This document shows, piece after piece, positions 49,046-59,221 of a stretch of 64,000 nt of DNA. A program made the translations under genes and the position numbers. The notes under the pieces are model-generated. The model had not been told where the DNA came from. It searched no databases and saw only the letters and a list, made by a program, of their open reading frames with translations. The DNA comes from an uncultured Prochlorococcus sp. (GTDB lineage: Bacteria; Cyanobacteriota; Cyanobacteriia; PCC-6307; Cyanobiaceae). The stretch is taken from NCBI GenBank assembly GCA_902550485.1, contig CACCZQ010000001.1, positions 104,708-168,707 on the forward strand. The letters run 5' to 3'. The first letter of the stretch is position 1. Each line of letters begins with the position of its first letter.

Positions 49046-50989
49046 ATGGGTGATTTAGCGTATTGGCCTGCAGCCAAACCTCTTTCTAAAAAAAATACAT
49101 TTGCCAAAAATAGAGATTTTATTAAGAACCTTGATCATATAGATCAAATTTGGGAAAAATTAAAATTTAAATGTGGTGATACTTTAGCTGTTTGCGATTT
49201 AAGAGGGAAATACAAAGAAAAATTTTCTTATTCTGAGCTGGCTGATTTAATAACAAAAGTCTCTTTTTCTTTCGAAAATTATGGTTTAAAAAAGGGTGAT
49301 GTAGTTACTGTAATATCTGAAAATTCTCCAAGATGGCTAGCAGTTGATCAAGGCTTAATGCGTTTAGGAGCTATTAATGCAGTGAGAGGTATTAATTCTC
49401 CTTCAGTAGAATTAGACTATATTATTGGGCACTCTAATTCAGTAGGACTAATAGTTCAATCTAGGGAAATTTGGCTAAAGTTAAACAACAAAGAAGAATT
49501 AAAAAAAAGACTGAAATTTATAATCAATTTAGAAGATGAACAATTTGAAAGTTTAATAAGTTGGAGTACATTCATAAGTTCAGTAGAAAAAGAAAATTCA
49601 CAAAATAATAATCTTGAAAAATTTAATCCAGAAATTGATGACGTCGCTACTATTCTTTACACTTCTGGGACGACCGGAAAACCTAAAGGTGTGCCTTTGA
49701 CTCATGCAAATTTTTTACATCAAATAATCAATTTAGCCTATATCGCTGATCCAGAACCAGGGACCTCTGTATTAAGCGTTTTGCCTATCTGGCATTCTTA
49801 TGAGAGAAGTGCTGAATACTTCTTTTTTTCATGCGGTTGTTCTCAATACTATACAATTCCAAAATTTCTTAAAGATGATATTACACAAATAAAACCTGTT
49901 GTCATGGCTACTGTACCGAGACTATGGGAAGCAATACATGATGGTTTTTTTCAGGCTTTGAAAAAAATGCCTTCCAAAAAGCAAAAACTTATTAAGTTTT
50001 TGATAAGTAATAGTTCGGTTTTCAAAAGAAGTCTTAGAAAGATAAGAAATATAGATATAAATCAAACAACTTTTAAATCAAAGATCCCCTTACTGGGTTC
50101 TGTTATTAGCCGATATCCTTTACATAAATTGTCTATTATTTTTTTATGGCCGAATATTCTTAGACAACTATGCGGAGAAAAACTGAAATTTCCGATTAAT
50201 GGTGGAGGTGCATTGCCAGAACATGTAGATCTTTTTTTTGAATCTTTAGGTGTAGATGTTTTGGTGGGATATGGACTCACAGAAACTAGTCCAGTATTAA
50301 CTTGTAGGAGAAGAGAATTAAATGTTAGAGGATCATCTGGGCAGCCTCTCTCATTTACTGAAATCAAAATAGTGAATGATGATAAAAAAAAGATTCTGAA
50401 CTTCAGAGAAGTCGGGAAAATTCTTGTTAGGGGCCCGCAAGTAATGAAAGGTTATCTTAATAATGAAATAGCTACAAATGATGTTTTATCCAAGGATGGT
50501 TGGTTTGATACTGGTGATTTAGGTTTTCTAATACCAAATGGTTCTCTCTTTATAACAGGAAGAGCCAAGGATACAATAGTGCTATCAAGTGGTGAAAATA
50601 TAGAACCGAATCCGCTAGAGACTGAAATTCTTAGTTCTGAATTTATTAATCAGATTCAATTAGTAGGACAAGATAAGAAATGTTTAACAGCCCTTGTAGT
50701 TCCTAATGTCGAATTGGTTAAAAGCAAGTTTTTGGAAGAAGACCTTTCAAAATTAAACCTGAATAAGAAAATTGGTACATTTTTCAAGTCACAAATTAAT
50801 AATTTGCTTAAAAGTCGATTGGGAGCAAGATCAGAAGAACAAATATTAGATTGTTATTTTGTTGAAGCCTTTACTCTAGAAAATGGGTTATTAACACAAA
50901 CTCTTAAACAAAAAAGAAAAGAAATAGAAAAAAAGTATTCATTACAAATAGAAAATATGTATGAAAACAAATTTAGTAAGAAAATTTGA
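49046..50989 (+). CDS. Long-chain acyl-CoA / acyl-ACP synthetase
   Basis: 647 residues of the AMP-forming superfamily. TILYTSGTTGKPKGVPLTHA binds ATP; the middle has YGLTETSPVL and WFDTGDLGFLIPNGSLFITG. The C-terminal domain ends with GLLTQTLKQKRKEIEKKYS. Cyanobacterial homologues act as acyl-ACP synthetases that recycle free fatty acids (aas); FadD-type acyl-CoA formation is the alternative. The next reading frame overlaps its end. Confidence 0.85.
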   Translation: MGDLAYWPAAKPLSKKNTFAKNRDFIKNLDHIDQIWEKLKFKCGDTLAVCDLRGKYKEKFSYSELADLITKVSFSFENYGLKKGDVVTVISENSPRWLAVDQGLMRLGAINAVRGINSPSVELDYIIGHSNSVGLIVQSREIWLKLNNKEELKKRLKFIINLEDEQFESLISWSTFISSVEKENSQNNNLEKFNPEIDDVATILYTSGTTGKPKGVPLTHANFLHQIINLAYIADPEPGTSVLSVLPIWHSYERSAEYFFFSCGCSQYYTIPKFLKDDITQIKPVVMATVPRLWEAIHDGFFQALKKMPSKKQKLIKFLISNSSVFKRSLRKIRNIDINQTTFKSKIPLLGSVISRYPLHKLSIIFLWPNILRQLCGEKLKFPINGGGALPEHVDLFFESLGVDVLVGYGLTETSPVLTCRRRELNVRGSSGQPLSFTEIKIVNDDKKKILNFREVGKILVRGPQVMKGYLNNEIATNDVLSKDGWFDTGDLGFLIPNGSLFITGRAKDTIVLSSGENIEPNPLETEILSSEFINQIQLVGQDKKCLTALVVPNVELVKSKFLEEDLSKLNLNKKIGTFFKSQINNLLKSRLGARSEEQILDCYFVEAFTLENGLLTQTLKQKRKEIEKKYSLQIENMYENKFSKKI

Positions 50990-51027
50990 TTTGTTCTATC
51001 TATATTGAAAAGGAAATTAAATTTTTT

Positions 51028-51471
51028 ATGGAAACAAAAAACTCAATATCTATAAAGCGCTCAATAGCTATTAAAGCTGTAGTTACACCAACTTGGAAGG
51101 AAGATGCTGAAAAAGAATTAAGTAAAGCAATTTCAAACATTGATCAGCAATTATCGCAACTGGAGCAAGAGGGGCAGCAAATAGTAAATAATATTAGATC
51201 CCAATCGGTTAATCCCCTAGATCCAAGGGTTCAAGAACAGGTTAGTCAGGTGCAACAACAAGTCGCAGCAAAACGAAATGAAATTGAAGAACAAAAAAGA
51301 AATCTTCTTCAACAACAGAGTCAAGTTCGCGAATTAAAAATGGACGAAATTGTTGATCAAGGTCAAGTGGATAGTTTCTGTGATGTCACTGTTGGAGACA
51401 ATCTTATTGAAAAAATGCAAGTATCTATTACTGTTAAAGATGGAGTTATTCAATCTATAGATAATAATTAA
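51028..51471 (+). CDS. YlqD family coiled-coil protein
   Basis: 147 residues from the ATG at 51028 (a start at 50986 inside the previous gene is less likely). A coiled coil of Gln/Glu heptads (ISNIDQQLSQLEQEGQQIVN, QVQQQVAAKRNEIEEQKRNL) leads to a beta-rich C-terminal part (VDSFCDVTVGDNLIEKMQVS, ITVKDGVIQSI). YlqD has unknown function and is often conserved in cyanobacteria. Confidence 0.75.
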   Translation: METKNSISIKRSIAIKAVVTPTWKEDAEKELSKAISNIDQQLSQLEQEGQQIVNNIRSQSVNPLDPRVQEQVSQVQQQVAAKRNEIEEQKRNLLQQQSQVRELKMDEIVDQGQVDSFCDVTVGDNLIEKMQVSITVKDGVIQSIDNN

Positions 51472-51688
51472 AGAGAAGATTTAGTAATTTTGATAAATAT
51501 AAGTAAATCTTAATTTCGAAAAGTTTTAAATTCTAATCGATCTAAATTATTACTTTCTTAAGTTTTAAGAGTTTCCACTGTTAACATGATTTCGTATAAT
51601 TAAAACAAGAGTTTAAAGGGTTCTTAACCATAAAACTTTAGGAAGTTTGGTAGAAATCTCTTGAAACTTATGCAATAACAATTTTCTT

Positions 51689-53056
51689 ATGTCTCACGAA
51701 ATATTCATGCCTGCCTTGAGTTCTACTATGACGGAGGGCAAGATTGTGGAATGGTTGAAAAATCCAGGAGATAAAGTTGAAAGAGGTGAATCTGTCTTGG
51801 TTGTTGAATCTGACAAGGCAGATATGGATGTTGAATCTTTTCAAGATGGATATCTTGCGGCTGTTTTAAGGCCTGCTGGCAGCACTGCACCAGTAGGAGA
51901 GACTATCGGTCTTATTGTAGAAAATGAAGATGAGATAGCTTCTGTTCAAGAACAAAATACAGGAAATCAACCCGAAGTTTCTACTTCGGATCAACTTGAA
52001 TTGGTAAGCAATAAAACTGAAGAAAAACCTGTGGTTCAAAGTGAAATTGTTGAAAAACAAAAAAAAGAAGTCGTATTAATGAGTGAAAAGCCAGCCTCAT
52101 CTTTTAATAGTGATCAAATAAATGCTGCTACGAGTAATGTTTCTTCGAGGGTGATTGCATCTCCAAGAGCTAAAAAACTTGCCTCTCAAATGGGTGTTGA
52201 TTTAGCAAAGGTTCATGGATCTGGACCTCACGGAAGGATTCAAGCAGATGATATTTTAAAAGCTAATGGCCAACCAGTCTCTATACCATGGATAGGTGAA
52301 GGTGGTTCTCCTGCAAGTATACCTGGTGCAAATTTGGGAGTTGAAAGTAAACCAGAAACTTCAGGAAATAGTTTTGGTAATCCCGGAGAAACAGTTCAAT
52401 TTAATACTCTTCAAAAAGCGGTAAATAAAAATATGGAATCTAGTTTAGATGTGCCATGTTTTAGGGTGGGTTATTCCATTAACACAGATAAATTAGATAA
52501 TTTCTACAAAAAAGTAAAACAGAACGGAGTTACTATGACTGCTTTACTAGTAAAGGCAGTTGCAAAGACACTAAAGAAACATCCTCAAGTAAACTCAAGT
52601 TTTTCAGAGAATGGAATTTCTTATCCAGAAAATATAAATATTGCTGTTGCTGTTGCGATGGAAGATGGTGGACTAATAACTCCAGTTTTAAAAGAACCAT
52701 GCAATACTGATTTATTTGAATTGTCTAGGGAATGGAAAGATCTCGTAAAAAGATCAAGATCAAAACAATTAGAACCTGATGAATACTCAACGGGAACCTT
52801 CACTTTATCTAACCTTGGGATGTTTGGAGTTGATAGATTTGACGCAATTCTGCCTCCAGGTACCGGTGCTATTTTAGCCATAGCATCATCGAAACCAACC
52901 GTTGTTGCTAATAGTGATGGTTCAATATCTGTTAAAAAAATAATGCAAGTAAATCTAACAGCTGATCATAGAGTGATCTATGGAGCTGATGGAGCTTCAT
53001 TCTTAAAAGACTTGGCTTCCCTAATTGAAGATGAGCCAGAGACTCTTGTCTCCTAA
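51689..53056 (+). CDS. pdhC: Dihydrolipoamide acetyltransferase, pyruvate dehydrogenase E2
   Basis: 455 residues. Lipoyl domain with ESDKADMDVES (lipoylated Lys43), then the peripheral subunit-binding domain SPRAKKLASQMGVDLAKVHG, SGPHGRIQADDIL (about 155-190). The catalytic core ends LTADHRVIYGADGASFL with the active His. It forms acetyl-CoA from pyruvate with E1 and E3. LipB upstream supplies the lipoate. A 217-base leader precedes it. Confidence 0.95.
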   Translation: MSHEIFMPALSSTMTEGKIVEWLKNPGDKVERGESVLVVESDKADMDVESFQDGYLAAVLRPAGSTAPVGETIGLIVENEDEIASVQEQNTGNQPEVSTSDQLELVSNKTEEKPVVQSEIVEKQKKEVVLMSEKPASSFNSDQINAATSNVSSRVIASPRAKKLASQMGVDLAKVHGSGPHGRIQADDILKANGQPVSIPWIGEGGSPASIPGANLGVESKPETSGNSFGNPGETVQFNTLQKAVNKNMESSLDVPCFRVGYSINTDKLDNFYKKVKQNGVTMTALLVKAVAKTLKKHPQVNSSFSENGISYPENINIAVAVAMEDGGLITPVLKEPCNTDLFELSREWKDLVKRSRSKQLEPDEYSTGTFTLSNLGMFGVDRFDAILPPGTGAILAIASSKPTVVANSDGSISVKKIMQVNLTADHRVIYGADGASFLKDLASLIEDEPETLVS

Positions 53057-53062
53057 ATTTAA

Positions 53063-54187
53063 TTGATTTCTCAAATTAATAATGAAGAAAGAGATTATAA
53101 GCTTGAAGCTTATGATTATTTACTTGATCCTTCATTAATTGCTAGTAAACCTTCTGCAATTAGGCATGAATCAAGATTGATGATAGTTAGAAATAGTGTT
53201 TTAGAAGAAGACTGCTTAACTAATAAATTTACCAAGAATCTTTTAGATGAATTTAGAGAAGGGGATCTTGTAATTGTAAATAATACTAAAGTTATGAAAG
53301 CTAGGTTAAAGGTTGAATTAGAAAGTAAGACATTAGTAGAGTTATTAGTTTTAGAAAGATCCCATGAATGTGTTTGGTTATGTTTGGCAAAGCCAGCAAA
53401 AAAGTTAAAAATAAATAGAAAATTAAAATTAAAATCTCCATTAGCACAAGATATTAATTTGATTGTTGATGGAGTTGATGAAGAAACTGGAGGGAGATTT
53501 ATTAAATTTCCAGAAAATATAACTTGTCTCAATTCAATGAATGAACTTCTTGATAAATACGGGGAAATCCCTCTTCCTCCTTATATAAAAAATTCCGAAA
53601 AAGAATCTTTTCATGAGAAAAGTTATCAAACTGAGTATGCAACAAATCCGGGGGCAGTTGCTGCACCAACAGCTGGTTTACACTTAAGCAAAAGTCTTAT
53701 TTCCAATCTAAAAAAAAAAGGCGTAATAATCTTACCGATAACTTTGCACGTGGGTTATGGAACATTCAAACCAATTGATCAAGAAGATTTAAGTAACTTA
53801 AAACTTCACAAAGAATGGGTAAGTGTTAATAAGGAAGTAGTAGATGAAATAAAAAAAATAAAGAAAACAGATAGAAAAATAATTGCCATTGGTACAACTA
53901 GCGTAAGAGCTCTTGAAAGTTGTTATTCTCACGAAATTAATGACTTTATTCCCATAGCTAAATACGTAGATTTAGTAATTAAGCCAGGTTATAAATTTAA
54001 GGTAGTTGATGGATTATTAACTAATTTTCATCTCCCTAAAAGTTCATTATTACTTTTAGTAAGTGCAATGATTGGTAGAGAAAGATTATTAGATCTATAT
54101 AAAAAAGCCATAAAAGAAAAATTTAGATTCTTCTCTTATGGCGATGCGATGTATATTTCACCAGATTCACTACTGGAGAAAAAATAG
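53063..54187 (+). CDS. queA: S-adenosylmethionine:tRNA ribosyltransferase-isomerase
   Basis: 374 residues from a TTG. YDYLLDPSLIASKPSAIRHE, LVIVNNTKVMKARLKVELES, YQTEYATNPGAVAAPTAGLH, and HVGYGTFKPIDQEDLS with FRFFSYGDAMYI are family hallmarks. QueA builds epoxyqueuosine in tRNA. It starts 6 bases after pdhC and converges on cysK. Confidence 0.93.
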   Translation: MISQINNEERDYKLEAYDYLLDPSLIASKPSAIRHESRLMIVRNSVLEEDCLTNKFTKNLLDEFREGDLVIVNNTKVMKARLKVELESKTLVELLVLERSHECVWLCLAKPAKKLKINRKLKLKSPLAQDINLIVDGVDEETGGRFIKFPENITCLNSMNELLDKYGEIPLPPYIKNSEKESFHEKSYQTEYATNPGAVAAPTAGLHLSKSLISNLKKKGVIILPITLHVGYGTFKPIDQEDLSNLKLHKEWVSVNKEVVDEIKKIKKTDRKIIAIGTTSVRALESCYSHEINDFIPIAKYVDLVIKPGYKFKVVDGLLTNFHLPKSSLLLLVSAMIGRERLLDLYKKAIKEKFRFFSYGDAMYISPDSLLEKK

Positions 54188-54189
54188 AT

Positions 54190-55176
54190 TTAGGCTTTGA
54201 CTGGTTCTTGAATGATTCCGCTTGGAACTTCATTAAACATAATTGATGATAAATACCTCTCTGCCAGATCGGGTAGAACAACTACTATTGTCTTCCCAGC
54301 ATATTCATCTTGTTCTGCTAATCTAACAGCAGCAGCAGCGGCAGCCCCACAAGATATTCCTACTAATAGACCTTCCTCTTTAGCTAACCTAAGAGCCATT
54401 TCAATTGATTCGTCATTTGTTACTTGTTCGACCTTATCAACAATTGATAAGTCAAGGTTCTTAGGAATAAATCCTGCTCCAATTCCTTGGATTTTATGTG
54501 GTCCTGATTTAACCTCTTCTCCATTCATTGTCTGTGTAATAACAGGACTGTGTGACGGTTCTACAGCTACAGAAGTAATATTCTTACCCTTCTCTTGCTT
54601 AATGTATCTTGAAACTCCTGTAATTGTGCCGCCAGTTCCAACCCCTGCAACTAGGACATCAATTTCACCATCGCAATCATCCCAGATTTCTGGTCCAGTA
54701 GTTTTGAAATGAATTTCAGGGTTTGCTGGATTATCAAATTGACCTGGCATGAAATATTGAGAAGGATTACTTTCTGCAATTTCTTTAGCCTTAGCTATTG
54801 CTCCAGGCATACCTTTAGATGCCTCTGTTAAAACAATTTCAGCACCCAAAACTGCCATAACCCTTCTTCTTTCAATTGACATGGATTCTGGCATTGTAAG
54901 AATCAGTTTATAACCTCTTGCTGAAGCGGTAAAAGCTAGAGCAATTCCTGTATTCCCAGAAGTTGGCTCAACAATTGTTTTGTCTTTTGTAAGTTTCCCA
55001 CTTTTCTCGGCATCCCAGATCATGTTTGCGCCGATCCTACATTTGACACTATAAGCAGGGTTTCTACCTTCAATTTTTGCAAGTACTGTAGCTTTCGCGT
55101 TTTTAGTAACTGATTTTAATTTTACTAATGGAGTGTTTCCAATAGCAAAACTGTTGTCCTCATAAATTTTTGCCAT
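54190..55176 (-). CDS. cysK: Cysteine synthase A
   Basis: 328 residues of fold-type II PLP enzyme. [24 protein letters not shown] start, PLP Lys45 in [26 protein letters not shown] substrate loop, and [15 protein letters not shown] phosphate loop. It forms cysteine from O-acetylserine and sulfide. Together with the two neighbouring PLP enzymes it makes a sulfur amino-acid cluster. Confidence 0.95.
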   Translation of the reverse strand: MAKIYEDNSFAIGNTPLVKLKSVTKNAKATVLAKIEGRNPAYSVKCRIGANMIWDAEKSGKLTKDKTIVEPTSGNTGIALAFTASARGYKLILTMPESMSIERRRVMAVLGAEIVLTEASKGMPGAIAKAKEIAESNPSQYFMPGQFDNPANPEIHFKTTGPEIWDDCDGEIDVLVAGVGTGGTITGVSRYIKQEKGKNITSVAVEPSHSPVITQTMNGEEVKSGPHKIQGIGAGFIPKNLDLSIVDKVEQVTNDESIEMALRLAKEEGLLVGISCGAAAAAAVRLAEQDEYAGKTIVVVLPDLAERYLSSIMFNEVPSGIIQEPVKA

Positions 55177-55260
55177 TTATATATTAAGAAAATATATATT
55201 AATACTAACTATTATTCAGAAAAAGAGTATATAAGTTTCTATACGGTAAATACTAGGAAT

Positions 55261-56730
55261 TTATAAATTATTTAGTGCTTCAGAAAAGGTTTTCCATAAT
55301 TGATCTTGGCCTTCTAATCCAACTGATACTCTAATAAGGTGCGAGGGTATACCAAAACTTTCAGCCCAATCCAACTCGTCATAATGAGCTAGTAAAACAT
55401 AAGGACAAACTAGAGTAAATTTTGTACCTAAACTAGGTCCTTTAGATACTTTTAGAGAATCATAAAATTTTTTAGCTTTGTTCAATCCTCCATTTAATTC
55501 AAACGATAATAAGCAGCCGTATCCCCCATTAGAAGTAAGTAAAGAATTAAAATTTGGACAATTTTCAGGATGGAAAATATTTTTAATCTCGCTATGAGTC
55601 TCTAATCTTTTTTTTAATTCTAAACATGCTTTATTTTGTTCAAAAACTCTTTGATTTACATCTCTACTAACTTTCTCTAGATAAACTATATCTCCATCGG
55701 AAAGTATTGGAATATCAATCTCGTTTAATGCATTTCTAAATTGATCAATCCATTTGCTTTTTGGATTTAGTATTAATGATCCGGCAAGAATATCACCACT
55801 ACCTGAAAAAATTTTTGTAAGTGAAGTAAAAACTATATCTGCATGTTCTATGGAATTTATATTTAAATTCGAACCAATTGTATCGTCAACAATTAAAGGA
55901 ATATTTAGCTTTTTTGCAATTTTTGAAATTTTTTTAATGTCTACACATTTGAGCATTGGATTACTTGGAAGTTCAATAATTAATGCTGATGGATTTAATC
56001 TTTTGATTTCTAAATCAATATCCGCGCAATTTTCTTCTGTAATTAACTTTGCGCCGTGAAAGATTTTCATTGGTAATTTAAGTACATCTACATATGGAAA
56101 ACCAACTTGGAGTGTTGGTTTAGCTGGAAATAATTTATATATGATTTCTAATGATGTATGCAATGCAGACATTCCAGATGAAGTTAAGTGAATATCATTA
56201 GAGTCAATTTTTGTAGATTTAGAAATTCTATTTTTTATTCTTTGAGAACATTCATTTACGTAAGATTTTGGAGGGCAATCTTCAAGACCTATTTCTATAG
56301 CGGCAGCTCTTGAAGATAGACCAAGACCAGTATGTTGCCAAAAATATTTTGCATAAATACTTCCTTCTTTTTCAGTTATTAAGAAAGCTAAATTATTTCT
56401 TTTTTCTATTAACGAGAATTGTTCAGAAGTATTTCTATCAACGTATTTTTTAGCTTTAAAAGCTATGCTTTCATTCGGATATGGCCAGATACTTTTATTG
56501 TTGTAGTAATTTTGCTCTTTTACTTTTTCGCATAATCTTTTCACTATGGGGTTTAGCCCGAATCGTGGGTAAATGGACTTCAATAAATTCATGCATTCTT
56601 GATCTTTTTCCTCGTAATTTATTACATCATTCCAAGTTGGTAATGCTACAGAAACGGCATGAATACTATCAGGAATTGCATATCCCAACTCTAAATTTTT
56701 CCATATAGGTTTTTTAAGTAAATCTCTCAA
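55261..56730 (-). CDS. Cystathionine gamma-synthase-like PLP enzyme, long form
   Basis: 489 residues, longer than typical MetB (about 385). The N-terminal ~100 residues are extra (LGYAIPDSIHAVSVALPTWN). The Cys/Met-metabolism PLP core follows with SSGMSALHTSLEIIYKLFP, IPLIVDDTIGSNLN and FTSLTKIFSGSGDILAG, where Lys binds PLP. Long forms occur in fungi and cyanobacteria. Probably makes cystathionine from cysteine and an activated homoserine. Starts 3 bases after the next gene's stop. Confidence 0.8.
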   Translation of the reverse strand: MRDLLKKPIWKNLELGYAIPDSIHAVSVALPTWNDVINYEEKDQECMNLLKSIYPRFGLNPIVKRLCEKVKEQNYYNNKSIWPYPNESIAFKAKKYVDRNTSEQFSLIEKRNNLAFLITEKEGSIYAKYFWQHTGLGLSSRAAAIEIGLEDCPPKSYVNECSQRIKNRISKSTKIDSNDIHLTSSGMSALHTSLEIIYKLFPAKPTLQVGFPYVDVLKLPMKIFHGAKLITEENCADIDLEIKRLNPSALIIELPSNPMLKCVDIKKISKIAKKLNIPLIVDDTIGSNLNINSIEHADIVFTSLTKIFSGSGDILAGSLILNPKSKWIDQFRNALNEIDIPILSDGDIVYLEKVSRDVNQRVFEQNKACLELKKRLETHSEIKNIFHPENCPNFNSLLTSNGGYGCLLSFELNGGLNKAKKFYDSLKVSKGPSLGTKFTLVCPYVLLAHYDELDWAESFGIPSHLIRVSVGLEGQDQLWKTFSEALNNL

Positions 56731-56733
56731 TTT

Positions 56734-57897
56734 TCAGAATTTATTTAAAGCAAATAAAATGTCCGAGATTAAATCGTTTGTATCTTCACATCCAATTGAT
56801 AATCTGACAAGAGCATCATCTATCCCTAGTAGATTTTTTGTTTTGTCATCAACAGAAGCATGAGTCATCGTTGCAGGATGACAAATTAAACTTTCAACTC
56901 CTCCAAGGCTTTCTGCTAGAGAGAAATATTTGAGAGATTTGCAAAATTTAAAAGTATCCTCTTTATTTAGATTTAATTTTAGGGTGATCATTGAACCTCC
57001 AGATTTCATTTGCGATTTTGCTAAATTAAATTGCGGATGTTCTTGATTAAAAGGGTAGATTACTTTACTAATAATTTTATGATTACCTAATTCTTCAGAA
57101 ATAAATTCTGCACTTTTAGTTTGTTGTTCGATTCTTAAAGGAAGAGTTTTTACTCCTCTCGTAATGAGCCAACTATCAAAAGGAGATGGTTGAAGCCCGA
57201 GAGCTTTTTGAGAGAAAAGCATCTTATTATTCCATTCCTCATTATTTGTAAGGACTGCTCCTCCAAGTGCGTCACTATGTCCATTAATGAATTTTGTGGT
57301 GCTTACAACCGATAGTGTTGCACCAAGATCCAATGGTTTTTGAATAAGCGCTGTAGAAAATGTGTTGTCTACAACTACTGGTATTTCGAGTTTATTCGCT
57401 TCATCACAAATCGCCTTAATATCAAGTACCTTCAAAAGTGGATTAGTTGGACTTTCTAGCCATATCAAGGTTGGCTCGAAGTATGAAATCTTTTTGATAT
57501 TATTTTCGTTTGTAAAATCTGTGTATAAAACTTCTAGTCCAAATTTCTTGAAAACTTTTTCGAACATCCTCACTGTACAACCATAGAGATTTGACTCGCA
57601 GAGTATCTTGTCACCTGATTTTAGTGTTGATGAAATTGCAGTTACTGCGCTAATTCCAGATCCAAAAACTGTACAGTATTTTGAATCTTCTATTGATTTA
57701 AGGACGCTTTCTAGAATTCTAAAGTTTGGATTACCTGATCTTGTGTAGTCGAAATTATCTTTATTTCCATGTTTGAAAGTAGATGTAGAAAAAATAGGAG
57801 GCATAACGCATCCTGTTTTTTCTGCAAATGTTTCCCCATGGTGAATAGATAAGGTCTTAAAACCTGGTTTTTTTATATTATTTTCCTTACTTTCCAT
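56734..57897 (-). CDS. metB: Cystathionine gamma-synthase / gamma-lyase family enzyme
   Basis: 387 residues with normal MetB/MetC length. HHGETFAEKTGCVMPPIFST, YTRSGNPNFRILESVLKSIE, CTVFGSGISAVTAISSTLKS and VVSTTKFINGHSDALGGAVL with the PLP Lys. The exact direction (synthase, beta-lyase or gamma-lyase) cannot be read. It and the long-form paralogue are translated in one unit, in step with cysK beyond. Confidence 0.85.
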   Translation of the reverse strand: MESKENNIKKPGFKTLSIHHGETFAEKTGCVMPPIFSTSTFKHGNKDNFDYTRSGNPNFRILESVLKSIEDSKYCTVFGSGISAVTAISSTLKSGDKILCESNLYGCTVRMFEKVFKKFGLEVLYTDFTNENNIKKISYFEPTLIWLESPTNPLLKVLDIKAICDEANKLEIPVVVDNTFSTALIQKPLDLGATLSVVSTTKFINGHSDALGGAVLTNNEEWNNKMLFSQKALGLQPSPFDSWLITRGVKTLPLRIEQQTKSAEFISEELGNHKIISKVIYPFNQEHPQFNLAKSQMKSGGSMITLKLNLNKEDTFKFCKSLKYFSLAESLGGVESLICHPATMTHASVDDKTKNLLGIDDALVRLSIGCEDTNDLISDILFALNKF

Positions 57898-57920
57898 TAT
57901 TTTTAAAAATAAGAATTAAA

Positions 57921-57953
57921 TTAAATCTCTCATTTTTTTAATGAGAGATTTAA
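57921..57953 (-). terminator. Strong hairpin terminator after rpsD
   Basis: A 14-base perfect stem (TTAAATCTCTCATT / AATGAGAGATTTAA) around a 5-base loop. It lies 20 bases after the rpsD stop and before the metB start, so it separates these genes on the minus strand. Confidence 0.8.
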
Positions 57954-57973
57954 TAATCCAAAGAAAAGTAGTA

Positions 57974-58582
57974 TTAAACTTTTCTTGAATAATATTCAAC
58001 AACTAGTAGTTCGTTTATTTCAAGAGCCACCCACTCTCTATCGCATTTACCATTTATTTTCCCCGTTAATTTAGGCTTGTCTAAATCAAGATGAGGTGGA
58101 ACATTTGCTAAACCAGGGAATTCTATATTACCTTCTACAAGTTTTTTGCTTGCTTTGTTTTCTTTAATTCCGATTACATCGCCTGATTTGCATTGATAAC
58201 CAGCAATATCAAGAACCTTTCCATTAACGGTTATATGGCCATGATTTACTAATTGTCTTGAGCCTGGAATGGTACCTCCAAAACCTAATCTAAAACAAAC
58301 ATTATCAAGTCTGTTTTCTAAAAGTCTTAGTAGGTTAGTTCCTGTAGATCCTTCTTGCGCTCTAGCTTTTTTTACATAACGAACTAGTTGTTTCTCAGAA
58401 ACTCCATAATTAAACCTAAGTTTCTGCTTTTCTTCTAGACGAATAGCATATTCTGATCGCTTGCGACGGGCTTGGCCGTGCTGACCTGGAGGATTAGACT
58501 TCTTTGAAGCTTTCCTGGTGAGACCTGGTAGTTCTCCCAAGCGACGCGTAACCCTTAATCTGGGGCCGCGGTATCTTGACAT
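57974..58582 (-). CDS. rpsD: 30S ribosomal protein S4
   Basis: 202 residues. [20 protein letters not shown] starts the S4 N-terminal domain. The S4 RNA-binding domain is at about 91-150 ([40 protein letters not shown]). No zinc Cys cluster, as in other cyanobacteria. S4 nucleates 16S rRNA folding. Single gene with its own terminator. Confidence 0.96.
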   Translation of the reverse strand: MSRYRGPRLRVTRRLGELPGLTRKASKKSNPPGQHGQARRKRSEYAIRLEEKQKLRFNYGVSEKQLVRYVKKARAQEGSTGTNLLRLLENRLDNVCFRLGFGGTIPGSRQLVNHGHITVNGKVLDIAGYQCKSGDVIGIKENKASKKLVEGNIEFPGLANVPPHLDLDKPKLTGKINGKCDREWVALEINELLVVEYYSRKV

Positions 58583-58669
58583 AATTTTAAATTAAATAGA
58601 AATTTGCAATAAATTGGATAATTGATTAAATTCAATTAAACTACTTAAATATTATTTTACATCATTAAA

Positions 58670-58906
58670 GTGTTCAAAACTATTAATAAATCAATTACTT
58701 CTATTCTTCTTTTTATGATTTCGTTCTATCAAAAGTGGTTTTCTCCTTTGTTCGGGCCAAGATGTAGATTTATTCCAAGTTGCAGCTCTTATGGATATGA
58801 GGCAATTACTAGACATGGTCCTTGGAAGGGAGGGTGGTTAACTTTAAGAAGATTAAGCAGATGTCATCCTTTAACTCCCTGTGGATGTGACCCTGTGCCT
58901 GACTAA
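58670..58906 (+). CDS. yidD: Membrane protein insertion efficiency factor YidD
   Basis: 78 residues from a [61 protein letters not shown]: the Cys-rich YidD signature. It assists YidC-dependent insertion near the membrane. It is divergent from rpsD; the glutaredoxin-like gene starts 4 bases on. Confidence 0.93.
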   Translation: MFKTINKSITSILLFMISFYQKWFSPLFGPRCRFIPSCSSYGYEAITRHGPWKGGWLTLRRLSRCHPLTPCGCDPVPD

Positions 58907-58910
58907 ATGA

Positions 58911-59213
58911 ATGAAAATATTTATTTTTGTTAGGCAGGGATGTTGCCTTTGTGATTCATTAAAAAATAAACTAGCAAGAATAAATCTGAATGAGTTATTC
59001 CCTAATCTGGAGGAGCTTAAAGAAATTGATATTGATAGGGTCGATTTATATAAAGATAAATATAAAAAATATGATTACGAAGTACCTGTTATTGCTGTTG
59101 AAGGAATTAGGTCCGAGGAGATTATAGAATTGCCTCGCATTTCTCCAAGATTAAAAGATGATCAATTAAAGAATTGGTTTCAAAAAAATATTATTACTAT
59201 TCTGGAGAAATAA
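58911..59213 (+). CDS. Glutaredoxin-like protein (DUF836)
   Basis: 100 residues. FVRQGCCLCDSLKNKLARIN holds the CxxC-type CCLC site, followed by EIDIDRVDLYKDKYKKYDYE and VPVIAVEG (cis-Pro). Small thioredoxin-fold protein, probably a thiol oxidoreductase. It sits between yidD and murE on the same strand, a common arrangement. Confidence 0.85.
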   Translation: MKIFIFVRQGCCLCDSLKNKLARINLNELFPNLEELKEIDIDRVDLYKDKYKKYDYEVPVIAVEGIRSEEIIELPRISPRLKDDQLKNWFQKNIITILEK

Positions 59214-59221
59214 TTTTTCAT

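Noticed and set aside
54212..54712. 166-codon plus-strand frame
   Set aside because: Antisense shadow of cysK with Thr/Ser-rich filler composition.
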